Counted from the first letter of the stretch, positions 45,146 to 55,008 are shown. The stretch is DNA of 64,000 bases from Chitinophaga sp. SYP-B3965 (GCF_009647655.1 NZ_WJFD01000002.1:1-64000); one strand, 5' to 3'. Made by a program: numbers and translations. Notes: generated by a model not told the origin, from the letters alone.

Positions 45146-45724
45146 TTATAAACGAACGCCGCCTAAGAGTTTGCTAAAAGTAGCGGGATCTATTCCAAGA
45201 TAGGAAGCCAGGTATTTATGCGGGATCAACTGTAATACATGCGGACTGCGTGACAGTAACCGGCGGAACTTTTGTTCCGCACCCAGGGTAAGGGTTTCAA
45301 TATGCCGTTCCATGAGTCCGGCCATGGCATGTACGGTACTGATATGTACCCATTGTGCGATCAGGGGATACTGTTGCATCAGCCGGGAGAGATCTGCAAA
45401 GGATAGCCTTAAAAAGGCGCTTTTTGTCAATGTTTCCAGGTAATACCGGGAAGGTAACTGTAAAAAGAAGGAATCAATGATGCCAGAAAAGGAGCCGGTG
45501 TAGGAAAAGATCAGCGTAGCATCTTTTTGTTCGGCTGTGAGGCAGAAAGCGCGCTGCACACCTTCCAGTACATAATACAGATATCGTTCTGTATCTCCCG
45601 CTGCTGTGAGCACTGTTTTGCGTTTGGCTGTGATGGGTTGCCAGCAGGTTATCAAAGCTTCCCATTCTTCATCGGGAAGCGGAATAACAGCATTTATAGC
45701 ATTACGCAGCACTTGCATGCACAC
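45146..45724 (-). CDS. Crp/Fnr-type transcriptional regulator
   Basis: The 192-residue protein has a cyclic-nucleotide-binding-like beta-barrel (VLTAAGDTERYLYYVLEGVQ; SGIIDSFFLQLPSRYYLETL) and a long dimerisation helix. A short C-terminal helix-turn-helix follows (AEQKFRRLLSRSPHVLQLIP, then HKYLASYLGIDPATFSKLLG). This is the common Bacteroidota Crp variant; its small-molecule ligand is usually unknown, and the residues that bind cAMP in E. coli are not recognisable. The start may be ATG 45724 or 45718. The DinB gene follows on the same strand and is a plausible target. Confidence 0.88.
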   Translation of the reverse strand: MCMQVLRNAINAVIPLPDEEWEALITCWQPITAKRKTVLTAAGDTERYLYYVLEGVQRAFCLTAEQKDATLIFSYTGSFSGIIDSFFLQLPSRYYLETLTKSAFLRLSFADLSRLMQQYPLIAQWVHISTVHAMAGLMERHIETLTLGAEQKFRRLLSRSPHVLQLIPHKYLASYLGIDPATFSKLLGGVRL

Positions 45725-45738
45725 AATATATCATAAAA

Positions 45739-45770
45739 AAAACTGCCTCCCATAAAGGAAGGCAGTTTTT
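45739..45770. terminator. Terminator of the gldKLMN operon
   Basis: AAAACTGCC pairs with GGCAGTTTT around a short internal stem, with A and T tracts at the two ends. It lies 36 bases after the gldN stop. Confidence 0.8.
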
Positions 45771-45805
45771 CATTATTGTTCGAAGGATTTGAACGTTGTT
45801 ACAGA

Positions 45806-46840
45806 TCAATACTGCCACAAGTCCTGTTCTTTGTTGAAGATCTTGTCTTTGATAGCCTGCCCTTCCAGGAGACGCATCACACCATCTTTTATGTAGTGCT
45901 GGATCTCGCGGTTGTAAGCATTCTTTTCTTTCACTACAAAGCTGGAGAAGAAGCGCATTTCAAACAGATCTTCCCAGGTCATAGTAGATGCATCGTTGTT
46001 TTGATTGTATACATCATACTTGGCCAGAACAGGGCGCAGATCAGGGTAATATACCCAGAACAGCGGAATGGATGCACGAATGGAACCATCATCGTTGATA
46101 CGGGATACCATAGGTGCGATACCCAGGATACGTACTTTCAGCGCGGATGCTTCACGGTCGAAAACCCAAACTTCCTTGATCTTGTATTGCTTGATGGTTT
46201 CAGGGTTGAATTCATCCCTTGTTTCCACCATTTTCTCTTCCCCGCTTACAGGGTCGATACTTCTTACAGTCCTTACTTCACCTGTCAGGCGGGTCATGAT
46301 CTCATCATAAGGCATCACCGTGCTGAAACGGTCATCGATAGGACTGAAGGCTTCTACTTCTTTGTTCTTAATGGATGCCAGCAGGATATTGATGAGCAGT
46401 TGGTTGGTACCATTCTCATCTTCCACGTTGTACTGGAAGGGAATGTTCATCTTTTCCCGCACGTCAATCACTTGCCAGATCTGTTTTTCCCAGAACTTAT
46501 CATCCTCCCGGATGTGATCGTATGTAATTGGCATACGGTCACGGATAGGACTTTTCTCGGAAACACCGTCTATACGCAATGACTTACGTGGTGTATCAAC
46601 CGGGGTTCCTACTCCATCCTGTCTTAAAGAAGGGGGAGGTGTGGCAGGTGCCGCAGGCACATTCACAGGGTTGCCGGTTGCCGGGTTAGTTACCGGTGCA
46701 TTATTCTGTTGTGTAGCAGGTGCATTACCTGCAGGGGGCGTTTCGGTCCTTCTGCGACGCGATTGTGCGTCGGCAGATGAAGCCAGAACTATCAACAAAA
46801 ATGCACTCCAACTGATTCTTTTCAATATTACTGCTCGCAT
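45806..46840 (-). CDS. gldN: Gliding motility / type IX secretion protein GldN
   Basis: GldN (PorN) forms, with GldK, the periplasmic ring under the outer membrane of the type IX secretion system. The 344-residue protein has a signal peptide (FLLIVLASSADAQ), an RRRR patch, and a Pro/Ala/Asn-rich linker (about 33-80). The conserved GldN domain follows, with DDKFWEKQIWQVIDVREKMN, LINILLASIKNKEVEAFSP, YKIKEVWVFDREASALKVRI and LFEMRFFSSFVVKEKNAYNR. It is the last gene of gldK-gldL-gldM-gldN, the standard order, and is followed by a terminator. Confidence 0.96.
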   Translation of the reverse strand: MRAVILKRISWSAFLLIVLASSADAQSRRRRTETPPAGNAPATQQNNAPVTNPATGNPVNVPAAPATPPPSLRQDGVGTPVDTPRKSLRIDGVSEKSPIRDRMPITYDHIREDDKFWEKQIWQVIDVREKMNIPFQYNVEDENGTNQLLINILLASIKNKEVEAFSPIDDRFSTVMPYDEIMTRLTGEVRTVRSIDPVSGEEKMVETRDEFNPETIKQYKIKEVWVFDREASALKVRILGIAPMVSRINDDGSIRASIPLFWVYYPDLRPVLAKYDVYNQNNDASTMTWEDLFEMRFFSSFVVKEKNAYNREIQHYIKDGVMRLLEGQAIKDKIFNKEQDLWQY

Positions 46841-46863
46841 AGCCCAGTAATTAATTTGGGTTG

Positions 46864-48402
46864 TTAATTGATCTTGATATTAAAGTTCTGCATAGCACGT
46901 ACTCTGCCATCGGGACCTTTTACTTTAATGTTCTCAAAGTAGATGAGGTCACCTGGTTTAGCCGCGCGGATAGCACCTGCGATATCAGATTTGTTAGGCC
47001 AGTATTCAGAGGTGGATTCACCTTCTGCATACTCACGACCTCTTGAATCGATACCCATACGATAACCTACCACAGCATATTTTACGCCTTCAAACAGGAA
47101 GTCTTCCAGGTCAGCACGCAGACCGCCTTGTGCTTTAAAGTCTGCCGCTTTCATAGTAGATCCTTTGTTGAAACCAATTTTCATAACAGGGTCAGGAATG
47201 TTCTTCACGCGGAATTCTTTTGAATCCAGTGATTTCACTTTTCCGTCTACTTCTGCAGAAACATTGATCGTTGCTTTACCGGTTGAGCTAACTGTTACGA
47301 TAAACTCGCCGGGGCCTTTTTTGGTGATGGAACCGCCGCCACCGCTGATAGAAGCTTGTATCTTTTCTGCAGGAACACCAGCCGCCGTAATGGTGATGGG
47401 GTTTTGCAGGGCAACATACAGTACGTTCATTTTATCAGCAGAGATAGAAGTTGCAGATGCACCTACTTTATACGTTTCGGTGAAAGGACTGGTTACTTTC
47501 TGACCGTTAGGTTTGGTTAGCTCCACCACACCGGAAATGGTATGTTCGCCAATACCACCAACAGTAGTAGTATAAGTTCCTTTACCTTCTGAAGCTGAAA
47601 CGGGTTGACCGTTGATGATGATAGTAGGATTTACAGTACTGCTGTAAGCGCCCATTACCACTTTAGCTTCCAGGGTTTGACCTGTAGTAAAGTTCTTAGA
47701 GTTCAATGATACGAATGCTTCCAATTTGTCGAAAACGAAGTCGTCTTCAGATACTTCTTTCAGCAGTTTATCGATGATCATTGCTTCTGAGTTCTTGATA
47801 TCATTCTGGAATTTACCCAGGATGGTGATCGCTGCAATACTCGGTACCATGTTAAAATGGTAGGTAGTCCAGGTTTTCTTAGCTGGTCCTTTTTGAGGAG
47901 GTGCTATGATCTGTAAAGGAAGGTTGGCTTCAAAAGAGGCGCGGTCTTTAGGATTGATTTGATCCAACATAGACTTGCGCAGATCTGCCAGTGCCTTTTC
48001 CAGGGCAGGGCCTTTCTTCTGGTTCTCCATTACACGGGTAGCAGCATCCAGGTTATCCTTTCCTTTTATTTCTTTATGTTCATTAAGGCCACCGCTTTCC
48101 TTAATGATCTCATTTTTAAGATTTTCGATATAGGTATAGGCATCGGCGGACAAGGTTTTTACCTTGTTTGCTTTTTCATTTAAGGGACCAACTTTGGCAG
48201 CGTCTGATGCCATCAGTTTGGCAAACTGCTTGTACGTAACAGTATTCTTACTATCAATAGAGTTATTGGAAGTTTTTATCGAATTGTTAACGATATCAAA
48301 AGCATTCAAAATTTCGGCGGATACGTTCATAGCCAACATAGCTGTTAGCACCAGGTACATGAAGTTGATCATCTTCTGCCTGGGATCTTTAGGTAAAGCC
48401 AT
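46864..48402 (-). CDS. gldM: Gliding motility / type IX secretion motor protein GldM
   Basis: GldM (PorM) is the trans-periplasmic shaft of the type IX motor. The 512-residue protein starts MALPKDPRQKMINFMYLVLT, with one transmembrane helix at about 12-30 that packs with GldL. Four periplasmic domains follow: a helical one first (SADAYTYIENLKNEIIKESG) and then beta-domains (FVFDKLEAFVSLNSKNFTTG; SISADKMNVLYVALQNPITI; the terminal VKGPDGRVRAMQNFNIKIN). The length is standard. It lies 23 bases upstream of gldN and 55 bases downstream of gldL in the same operon. Confidence 0.97.
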   Translation of the reverse strand: MALPKDPRQKMINFMYLVLTAMLAMNVSAEILNAFDIVNNSIKTSNNSIDSKNTVTYKQFAKLMASDAAKVGPLNEKANKVKTLSADAYTYIENLKNEIIKESGGLNEHKEIKGKDNLDAATRVMENQKKGPALEKALADLRKSMLDQINPKDRASFEANLPLQIIAPPQKGPAKKTWTTYHFNMVPSIAAITILGKFQNDIKNSEAMIIDKLLKEVSEDDFVFDKLEAFVSLNSKNFTTGQTLEAKVVMGAYSSTVNPTIIINGQPVSASEGKGTYTTTVGGIGEHTISGVVELTKPNGQKVTSPFTETYKVGASATSISADKMNVLYVALQNPITITAAGVPAEKIQASISGGGGSITKKGPGEFIVTVSSTGKATINVSAEVDGKVKSLDSKEFRVKNIPDPVMKIGFNKGSTMKAADFKAQGGLRADLEDFLFEGVKYAVVGYRMGIDSRGREYAEGESTSEYWPNKSDIAGAIRAAKPGDLIYFENIKVKGPDGRVRAMQNFNIKIN

Positions 48403-48457
48403 AGGTGATTACAAGTTTTAAATTAATGATCTTGTTAATAGTCACTATTGCGTTACC

Positions 48458-49195
48458 TTATCTGCCCTGCATTGCAGTCAGCATATTACCATAAACGGTG
48501 TTCAGGTTACCAAGATTACGTGCAAGCAAACCAATTTGCTCTTGCGTTTTCTTAGCATCTTCAACACTGCCGCTCATAGCCTGGGAAGCATTCAACAGAT
48601 TACTGTAGAAGCTGTTCATGGCTTTGAGATGGTTATTGGTATCCTGCAATTCCAGTTCATAGATAGCGTTCAATGAAGCCAGATTTTTGGTCATTGATTG
48701 TACCTGATCGTGGAAGTGGCGGGTAGATTCGGATGCATTGTTAAAGCTGGAAACGGCTTGTGCTGCGCTCGTGTAAGCTTGTGTTACGGAGCCGATAGCA
48801 ATAGACGCTTCGCGGGTCTTTTGTGTGTAATCGCCGGTTGCAGCTACTACATCACTGATGTCCCGCATTTTATCTACGGTAGTACCAAGCTTGGAAAAAT
48901 TCTCGCTCAGACGTGCCAGGTTGGTAGGCGTGATGTCTGCTTCCTGCAACATTTTGTCCATACCGGCCAATGCTGGGCTTCCTGCTGCTACTGCGGCTTT
49001 AGGAGCTGGTGCGTGGTCATCCGGAACGAATGCATATGCAAAGAAGATCGCTGCTTCCACACTCAATCCGAGGATCAACGCTACGTCAGCGCCTGGCCAG
49101 TGTTGGATTTTAAATAATGCTCCAATGATCACGACAGATGCGCCGATACATACAAAGAAGTTTAGCCATTTCGCTGTGTTAGGATTCATAGCCAT
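48458..49195 (-). CDS. gldL: Gliding motility / type IX secretion motor protein GldL
   Basis: GldL (PorL) forms the inner-membrane stator that uses proton motive force to turn GldM. The 245-residue protein has two transmembrane helices (about 11-29 and 37-55) joined by KIQHWPGAD. A glutamate in TM2 (Glu47 from this start, in LSVEAAIFFAYAF) corresponds to the proton-carrying acidic residue described in Flavobacterium GldL. A long helical cytoplasmic region follows (about 80-245). The start may be ATG 49195 or 49189. It lies between gldK and gldM. Confidence 0.95.
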   Translation of the reverse strand: MAMNPNTAKWLNFFVCIGASVVIIGALFKIQHWPGADVALILGLSVEAAIFFAYAFVPDDHAPAPKAAVAAGSPALAGMDKMLQEADITPTNLARLSENFSKLGTTVDKMRDISDVVAATGDYTQKTREASIAIGSVTQAYTSAAQAVSSFNNASESTRHFHDQVQSMTKNLASLNAIYELELQDTNNHLKAMNSFYSNLLNASQAMSGSVEDAKKTQEQIGLLARNLGNLNTVYGNMLTAMQGR

Positions 49196-49287
49196 AGGTT
49201 AAAATTTAATTTATGGTGATTAAAAGGTAAAAAGCTCTTTTCAAATGTGCCATGTCTGTGATTTTTCAGAGGATTAGCTATTCATTC

Positions 49288-50568
49288 CTATTTTTTATTA
49301 AAGTCGTTCTTTGACCTGCTGAGGAAGGCGATCGTACAGCGGAAGCCGATGTAAGATTTGGCGCTGTCCTGGTACTCGTAAGAACGGGTACCATTTTGCA
49401 GGAAGTATCCTATATCTTTCCAGCTGCCACCTCTAACGGTTTTACGTTTCATCTTTGGTGCAGCATTATCCGGAATGTCCATTTTCAGATAAGGGTTCAT
49501 ATCGGAAGTGAAAGAATAAGCATTCTGATAGAAGATATCCTGTGTCCACTCCGCTACGTTACCGGCCATGTTATATAGGCCGTAATCGTTAGGCCAGTAA
49601 GCATCTGCGCGTACGGTATAGAAACCGCCGTCTTCAGGATAGTTACCACGGCCGGGTTTGAAGTTGGCGAGGAGACAACCTTTCTTGTTACGCAGGTAGT
49701 AACCACCCCATGGATATGGCGACTGTTCACGTCCGCCACGGGCTGCATATTCCCATTGTGCTTCAGAAGGCAGCTGGAATTTATCTTCCGTGAATTGCTT
49801 CTTGGAGATACGATAGTCATCCCAGAATTTACTCCGCCATTCGCAGAAGGTATTTGCCTGGTGCCAGGTAACGCCTACTACGGGATAGTTATCAAAAGCC
49901 GGGTGCCAGAAATACATCCGGGTCATCGGCTCATTATAAGCATAAGAGAAGTCGCGGATCCAGCATAAAGTATCCGGATAGATGGCAACGTCTTTTCTTT
50001 CAATGAAAGTAGAACGGGGCTTATCCTTCAGCTCACGCTGTTTTGCTTTCTCCCAGTTAAATGTTTCCTGGTGGTACAGCAATTTGCGTACATCCACATC
50101 TTTACGACCGTACAGGCGATCATCTGCTGCATAGATCATAGCGTCTACTTTTTCGTAGGTGGCTTTATCTTTCCAGTTGATCTTCTGTTTCCAGTCGATA
50201 AAATCCTGGCCGTCTACATTCTTCACATGTCCTAACAGGATATGTGCGATGGAATCCGTTACCCAGTTTACGAACTGACGATATTCGTTGTTCGTGATCT
50301 CGGTGGCATCCATGTAGAAACCGGAGATAGAGATGGCTTTGTTCCTTGCTGTATAGGCATAGTTTACGTCCTCATCACTCGGACCCATGTGAAAAGTTCC
50401 GGAAGGTACATACACCATTCCGTAAGGTACAGGGGGGGAGTACTTTGGTCTAGGACTAACACCTATCAGCTGTCCCTGTGCGTTCTTTGGGGTCTTACCA
50501 CCACCGCAGCTGGCCAGCAGGACCGGCAGCAGTACAACCAGCATCGCACTACAATAATTAAGCTTCAT
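49288..50568 (-). CDS. gldK: Gliding motility / type IX secretion lipoprotein GldK
   Basis: GldK (PorK) is an outer-membrane lipoprotein that forms the 50-nm ring with GldN. From the ATG at 50568 it has 426 residues with a lipobox ending at Cys21 (LLPVLLASC, then GGGK). The rest has the formylglycine-generating-enzyme-like fold: MVYVPSGTFHMGPSDEDVNY, ISGFYMDATEITNNEYRQFV, the W-H-Q-A-x-x-F-C-x-W motif, LPSEAQWEYAARGG and NVAEWTQDIF. The catalytic cysteines of true FGE enzymes are not expected in GldK. Longer in-frame starts (50583, 50658) add residues before the signal peptide and were rejected. Confidence 0.96.
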   Translation of the reverse strand: MKLNYCSAMLVVLLPVLLASCGGGKTPKNAQGQLIGVSPRPKYSPPVPYGMVYVPSGTFHMGPSDEDVNYAYTARNKAISISGFYMDATEITNNEYRQFVNWVTDSIAHILLGHVKNVDGQDFIDWKQKINWKDKATYEKVDAMIYAADDRLYGRKDVDVRKLLYHQETFNWEKAKQRELKDKPRSTFIERKDVAIYPDTLCWIRDFSYAYNEPMTRMYFWHPAFDNYPVVGVTWHQANTFCEWRSKFWDDYRISKKQFTEDKFQLPSEAQWEYAARGGREQSPYPWGGYYLRNKKGCLLANFKPGRGNYPEDGGFYTVRADAYWPNDYGLYNMAGNVAEWTQDIFYQNAYSFTSDMNPYLKMDIPDNAAPKMKRKTVRGGSWKDIGYFLQNGTRSYEYQDSAKSYIGFRCTIAFLSRSKNDFNKK

Positions 50569-50974
50569 AAGGGTGACTTTCATTAGAATACGATTTTTCT
50601 TGAACCTGCCAGATGTTATGGCCAACACGCCTGATATCTTTTTAGTCACACTTTTCACCTGGTTGTTTATCAGAAAGATAGCAAATGTAATAATTAATTT
50701 TAATCCGTAGTTAGTTTTCAGCCAACTTTTTCAATTCAACTTCACTGCTCTTGGTAACACATTAAAACGTTGCTTTTAACATTTTATTATGTAATTGTCC
50801 ACACCTTTCAATAATTAACCATGGCGAGATATCTTTTTGGGGATATCGTAAACTCTTGCCCCTCAAGGCTATAGACACATACAATATAAATATAATACTT
50901 ATTTGTGAATATCCAACGTCCTATTTTCTCGTTAACACTAAATTAATCAAAGGGATAGCAATTTACAACAAATA
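50569..50974. other. Intergenic region upstream of gldK
   Basis: These 406 bases are A/T-rich and contain no gene. They hold a -7-like element for gldK (50682-50689) and an imperfect hairpin built on two GATATC sites (50825-50848). No clear terminator for the DUF255 gene is seen. Confidence 0.5.
50682..50689 (-). promoter_or_regulatory. Putative -7 element of the gldKLMN operon
   Basis: TACATTTG on the minus strand fits TAnnTTTG and lies 113 bases before the gldK ATG. A -33 TTG at ideal spacing was not seen. Confidence 0.4.
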
Positions 50975-53002
50975 TCATATTAAATTATATATTTCTAATA
51001 TATCTTCAGTAGGTTTCATACAACGATAATCTTCACAAAGGTAGATCAATGTTTTGCCGGCCTGCACTCTTTGCTGCAGCAGCGGCATATCCTTCTGGTC
51101 AATATCTGTGCCCAATAACACTTTCCCGGGAATATACAGTTTATTTAATGCGCTCATTTGTTCTTTATACCCTCTCCCGGCTACTGCCAACTCTTTTGTT
51201 CCCTGCACGATCCGGAGGATCATCGCAGCCCAGATCCCGAAGGAAGTGGGGTACCTCACCACAGATTGGGCAAGGCTGGCTGTCATGCCTAATGCCCTGT
51301 CTCCCCAGTCCCGGATATCAAAAACGATAGAAAGGTGCCAAAGATTGTGTGCCATGATCGCATTTCCGCTAGGCACTGCTCCGTCATATACTTCCTTCTT
51401 ACGTACGATAACATCTGGTTGGCCGGATGCGGTGTAATAGAAATAACGCGAAGTTTCGTCTCCAAATTGTTCAATCACAAAATGTGTTATCTCTTTTGCT
51501 TTCCGGAGCCAGTCCAGTTCTCCGCTAACTTCCTGTAATGCAATGAGTGCGCGAATAAGATAGGCATAATCATCTAAAAAGGCAGGGTAGCGCGCATCCC
51601 CTTGTTTATACGTATGCCAGAAGGCCAGGGATGCCCCGGACTTCTTCATTTTTTCCCAGATGCAGCGCATGGCGTTCTCCGCCATCTCCAGATACACCTT
51701 GTTTCCCAAAGCTGCATAGGCTTTGCAAAGAGCATGTATCATCAATGCATTCCAGCCCAGCAAGATCTTATCATCCAAACCGGGGCGGATCCGCTGATCC
51801 CGGATAGTCATTAATTTAGCGCGGCACTTTGCCAGCAGGGCTTTGAGCGCTTCGGGCTCCATATTCAGATCCGGTGCTTCGGGTATCCATAAAATATTAT
51901 GATCTTCCCAGTTGCCGCCGCGTTTTACATCATAGTAAGCGCAGAATGCGGGAGCATCTTCTCCCAGCGCTGTTTCTATTTCTTCCAGGCTCCATACATA
52001 AAACTTCCCCTCCACTCCTTCGGAATCCGCATCCAGGGCTGCATAGAAACCTCCTTCCGGAGAAGTCATTTCCCGCAGGATGAATGCCAGGGTATGTTCT
52101 ATTGTTTCTGCGTAAGCGTTATTGCCGGTGAGCTGATAAGCTTCGCAGAGCGTATCTGTGAGCAGGGCATTATCATACAGCATTTTTTCAAAGTGCGGGG
52201 CCAGCCATTGCTCGTCTGTAGAATATCTTGAAAACCCGCCACCCAGCTGATCATAGATGCCACCGGCGATCATTTTATCCAGGGATAACAATGCCTGCTG
52301 AAGGGAGCTTTCATCTTTCTTCCTGCGGTTATAGCGCAGCAGGTACTGGATGGTGAAAGAGGCCGGAAACTTAGGCGCACGGCCAAATCCACCCCATTCT
52401 TTATCTGCCTGGCCCATGATGGCCAATACCATAGCATCACATTGTTCCTGGGTGAACTGTTCTTCTTTTGGCAACAGTTTGTTCACGGCTTCCATGCCAA
52501 ACTGGTTGCTCTGCCGAAGATGTTGGGTGAGGTTGGAAGCCTGATCTTCCAGGTCTTTCCGTTTGGTTTTAAAAGCATCTGACACAGCCAGCAGCACATC
52601 TTTCCAGGATGGCCGGTTATATGCTTTCTGCGGAGGAAAATAGGTGCCGCCATAAAAAGGCTGGCGGTTGGGCAGGAGGAACATATTCAATGGCCATCCG
52701 CCTGAACTGCTCATGGCCTGCAGGGCATCCATGTAAATATGATCGATGTCCGGACGTTCTTCCCGGTCTATTTTTATATTGATGAAGTGTTCGTTCATGA
52801 TGGCGGCGGTGGCTTCATCTTCGAAGCTTTCCCGTTCCATTACATGACACCAGTGGCAGGCTGCATAACCTATGCTTATAAGGATCGGTTTATCCTCTTT
52901 CTCTGCAAGTTGCAAAGCTTCTTCTCCCCAGGGATACCAGTTTACAGGATTATGTGCATGCTGGAGCAAGTAAGGACTGGTTTCCTTTCCTAAGCGGTTC
53001 AT
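50975..53002 (-). CDS. DUF255 / YyaL-family thioredoxin-domain protein
   Basis: The 675-residue protein has an N-terminal DsbH-type thioredoxin domain with [19 protein letters not shown] and a CHWC motif (Cys49, Cys52) in [15 protein letters not shown]. An (alpha/alpha)6 barrel of the N-acylglucosamine 2-epimerase/glycosidase type fills the rest ([20 protein letters not shown], then [29 protein letters not shown]). It matches the YyaL/SPATA20 family, whose function is unresolved. The length is typical. It is monocistronic, with the hemD terminator just upstream. Confidence 0.9.
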   Translation of the reverse strand: MNRLGKETSPYLLQHAHNPVNWYPWGEEALQLAEKEDKPILISIGYAACHWCHVMERESFEDEATAAIMNEHFINIKIDREERPDIDHIYMDALQAMSSSGGWPLNMFLLPNRQPFYGGTYFPPQKAYNRPSWKDVLLAVSDAFKTKRKDLEDQASNLTQHLRQSNQFGMEAVNKLLPKEEQFTQEQCDAMVLAIMGQADKEWGGFGRAPKFPASFTIQYLLRYNRRKKDESSLQQALLSLDKMIAGGIYDQLGGGFSRYSTDEQWLAPHFEKMLYDNALLTDTLCEAYQLTGNNAYAETIEHTLAFILREMTSPEGGFYAALDADSEGVEGKFYVWSLEEIETALGEDAPAFCAYYDVKRGGNWEDHNILWIPEAPDLNMEPEALKALLAKCRAKLMTIRDQRIRPGLDDKILLGWNALMIHALCKAYAALGNKVYLEMAENAMRCIWEKMKKSGASLAFWHTYKQGDARYPAFLDDYAYLIRALIALQEVSGELDWLRKAKEITHFVIEQFGDETSRYFYYTASGQPDVIVRKKEVYDGAVPSGNAIMAHNLWHLSIVFDIRDWGDRALGMTASLAQSVVRYPTSFGIWAAMILRIVQGTKELAVAGRGYKEQMSALNKLYIPGKVLLGTDIDQKDMPLLQQRVQAGKTLIYLCEDYRCMKPTEDILEIYNLI

Positions 53003-53042
53003 AGCTATGATTAATTCAGGTCTGCGGCGAAAATAATGAAAA

Positions 53043-53068
53043 AGGGAGCATTCTTGCGGATGCTCCCT
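53043..53068 (-). terminator. Terminator of the DUF4271-hemD unit
   Basis: AGGGAGCAT and ATGCTCCCT form a nine-base stem. On the minus strand a T-run follows, 20 bases after the hemD stop. Confidence 0.8.
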
Positions 53069-53088
53069 GACTTTTTATAGAGATTTAA

Positions 53089-53877
53089 TTATTTCTTGTT
53101 CAATCCTGTTAGGAATTGTTCCAGCGCAGCCACCATGGATGGCGCTTGCGGGGCCGGGGCTTTCACATCCAGCCGGAGGCCAGCTTCTTCCACGGCTGCG
53201 GAAGTACTGGGACCAAACGCACCTATGTGTGTGCCGTTCTGTTTGAACTTCGGCATGTTTTCGAACAGCGATTTTACACCTGAAGGACTAAAGAACACGA
53301 TCATATCGTATTCCGTTTTCGCCAGCACTTCTGAGACATCGTTGGAAACGGTCTTGTACAAAGAGGCTGTAGCATACTCGCACTTACTGGCTTTCAGCCA
53401 TTCTTCAATGTCTTTCTTCTGACTGTCTGAACTCGGGAAAAGGAATTTCTCATTCTCCCGGTGTTTGTTCATCACTTCCAGCAAGCTCTTTGTGGTGCCA
53501 TCAGCGCCATAAAAAACCTTTCTTTTGCGGTAGAGGATGAATTTTTGCAGATACAACGCAACTGCTTCTGTAATACAGAAGTACTTGCAATCCTGAGACA
53601 CCTTTACTTTCAATTCTTCGCATACGCGAAAGAAGTGATCAACAGAGTTTCGGCTCGTAAATATTACCGCCGTGTAGGTGATAATGTCTACTTTTTGCTT
53701 CCGGAAGTCCTTACCTGGCACGCCTTCTACTCTAATAAAAGGATGAAAATCCAACCGAACATTGAATTTCTTCGCTAAGTCGAAATAAGGTGATTTCTCT
53801 GTCTCTGGCTTAGGTTGGGAAATTAGGATCGTTAGTTGTTTTACCTGCAAATCTTTTTTTGGCCCGCCTTTTATCAT
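53089..53877 (-). CDS. hemD: Uroporphyrinogen-III synthase
   Basis: HemD closes hydroxymethylbilane to uroporphyrinogen III in haem synthesis. Sequence conservation in this family is low. The 262-residue protein still shows LTILISQPKPETEKSPYFDL, YTAVIFTSRNSVDHFFRVCE, the FLFPSSDSQKKDIEEWLKA domain junction, and YDMIVFFSPSGVKSLFENMP followed by GAFGPSTSAAVEEAGLRLDV. These fit the two-domain Rossmann-like fold of HemD. The gene follows a DUF4271 gene by 36 bases, a neighbourhood common in Bacteroidota, and hemW lies just beyond on the opposite strand. Confidence 0.9.
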   Translation of the reverse strand: MIKGGPKKDLQVKQLTILISQPKPETEKSPYFDLAKKFNVRLDFHPFIRVEGVPGKDFRKQKVDIITYTAVIFTSRNSVDHFFRVCEELKVKVSQDCKYFCITEAVALYLQKFILYRKRKVFYGADGTTKSLLEVMNKHRENEKFLFPSSDSQKKDIEEWLKASKCEYATASLYKTVSNDVSEVLAKTEYDMIVFFSPSGVKSLFENMPKFKQNGTHIGAFGPSTSAAVEEAGLRLDVKAPAPQAPSMVAALEQFLTGLNKK

Positions 53878-53913
53878 ACGTAATTTGCTCTTGTGTTAAC
53901 AATCGCAGTAATC

Positions 53914-54912
53914 TTACGGATTACCAGTTAACCAAATCAATAGTACCTTTGTGATTATTAAAACCGGCACTACTTCGAATGCGCAAAGGTAAAGAAAAAA
54001 ATGCAATTTGCTAAAAGACAGATACTGTCTCACTAAGGAATAGGACCTCACATACCTGTAAACCACCAGTAATACTATAAAGAATATTGATATATACAGG
54101 CTGGCAGTGGCGATGCCGGGGTCACAAAACGCAAGTATCACTAAAAACGGCGCCAGCATTATTCCTAATACTTTATTGATCAGGTATAAAATAAACACGT
54201 AAGCGTCTATTAATTCCTCATTTCCGAAGAGCCAGCCACAAAAACGCAGTACAATATATTTCACTACATAGATCGCGCCTACCAATATTACAAGCCCGGG
54301 GATCAACATCCAGGCGATGGCACCGGTGGTATAATTCAGCCTGTACATCAGCAGATAGAGGTATAAACCAAGGCTGATCACAAAAAAGGCATTGAGCAGA
54401 AAGTTGGGGAAGGGCGACTGTGACAGCTGATCTTTCAACTGCCGTTGGCTCAGGGTTGGGTTCAGGAAAGCCCTGAAGAGATCTGTAAAATATTTAAGAT
54501 AGGAGGTGCGGATAACCCCTAACAGCAGCAATACTCCTCCCACCAGGTAGATCAGCCAGTCCTGTCCTTTACTGTTACGAACGGGATTGATGTCATACTG
54601 TACGGGCTTTCCGGCTGTGTTAAGATATGGGATCCTTTTTGCGAGTCCCTCCATAACGGTGTCGTAAGCATGTATCTTTGCTACCGGAAGGGCTGGTACG
54701 GAGTCCGTCACAATTGACGGGGCCTTCGCCTTCAGCAGGGAATCTGCCTTAACTTTGGGAACAACTGGTTTTACCGGCTTTTTAGGTGCAGTAACGGGTG
54801 CAACGGCAGGAACGGTACTATCAGCCTGTGCGAGCACAAGTAATGAACAATGCATGATCAGGAAAAACAACAACCAGGTACGCAACGATTTGTTTTGTTT
54901 AGTGAACGCCAA
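53914..54912 (-). CDS. DUF4271 membrane protein
   Basis: The 332-residue protein begins with a signal-like hydrophobic segment (LRTWLLFFLIMHCSLLVLAQ). A Pro/Val/Lys-rich region (about 35-75) follows, then about seven transmembrane helices (from WLIYLVGGVLLLLGVI near 118 to VVPVLIITKVLLIWLTGNP). It matches DUF4271, a Bacteroidota family of unknown function usually found beside hemD. No ATG is available before the signal segment, so TTG at 54912 is the likely start. Its tight link to hemD and divergence from hemW suggest a role tied to tetrapyrrole metabolism or membrane insertion, but that is inference only. Confidence 0.85.
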   Translation of the reverse strand: MAFTKQNKSLRTWLLFFLIMHCSLLVLAQADSTVPAVAPVTAPKKPVKPVVPKVKADSLLKAKAPSIVTDSVPALPVAKIHAYDTVMEGLAKRIPYLNTAGKPVQYDINPVRNSKGQDWLIYLVGGVLLLLGVIRTSYLKYFTDLFRAFLNPTLSQRQLKDQLSQSPFPNFLLNAFFVISLGLYLYLLMYRLNYTTGAIAWMLIPGLVILVGAIYVVKYIVLRFCGWLFGNEELIDAYVFILYLINKVLGIMLAPFLVILAFCDPGIATASLYISIFFIVLLVVYRYVRSYSLVRQYLSFSKLHFFLYLCAFEVVPVLIITKVLLIWLTGNP

Positions 54913-54933
54913 TGCAATTAACTATTCTTGTTC

Positions 54934-54941
54934 CAAAAATA
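54934..54941 (-). promoter_or_regulatory. Putative -7 element of DUF4271-hemD
   Basis: TATTTTTG on the minus strand fits TAnnTTTG and ends 21 bases before the TTG start of the DUF4271 gene. Confidence 0.4.
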
Positions 54942-55008
54942 TCAACAAAACTCACATGTATTTTCGAGGTTTGCAAATAATCTCAGCAATTCTTTCTTAA
55001 AACGACTC

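Noticed and set aside
45776..46582. 268-codon open frame on the plus strand
   Set aside because: It lies antisense to gldN and shows no recognisable domain; it is a shadow of the real gene.
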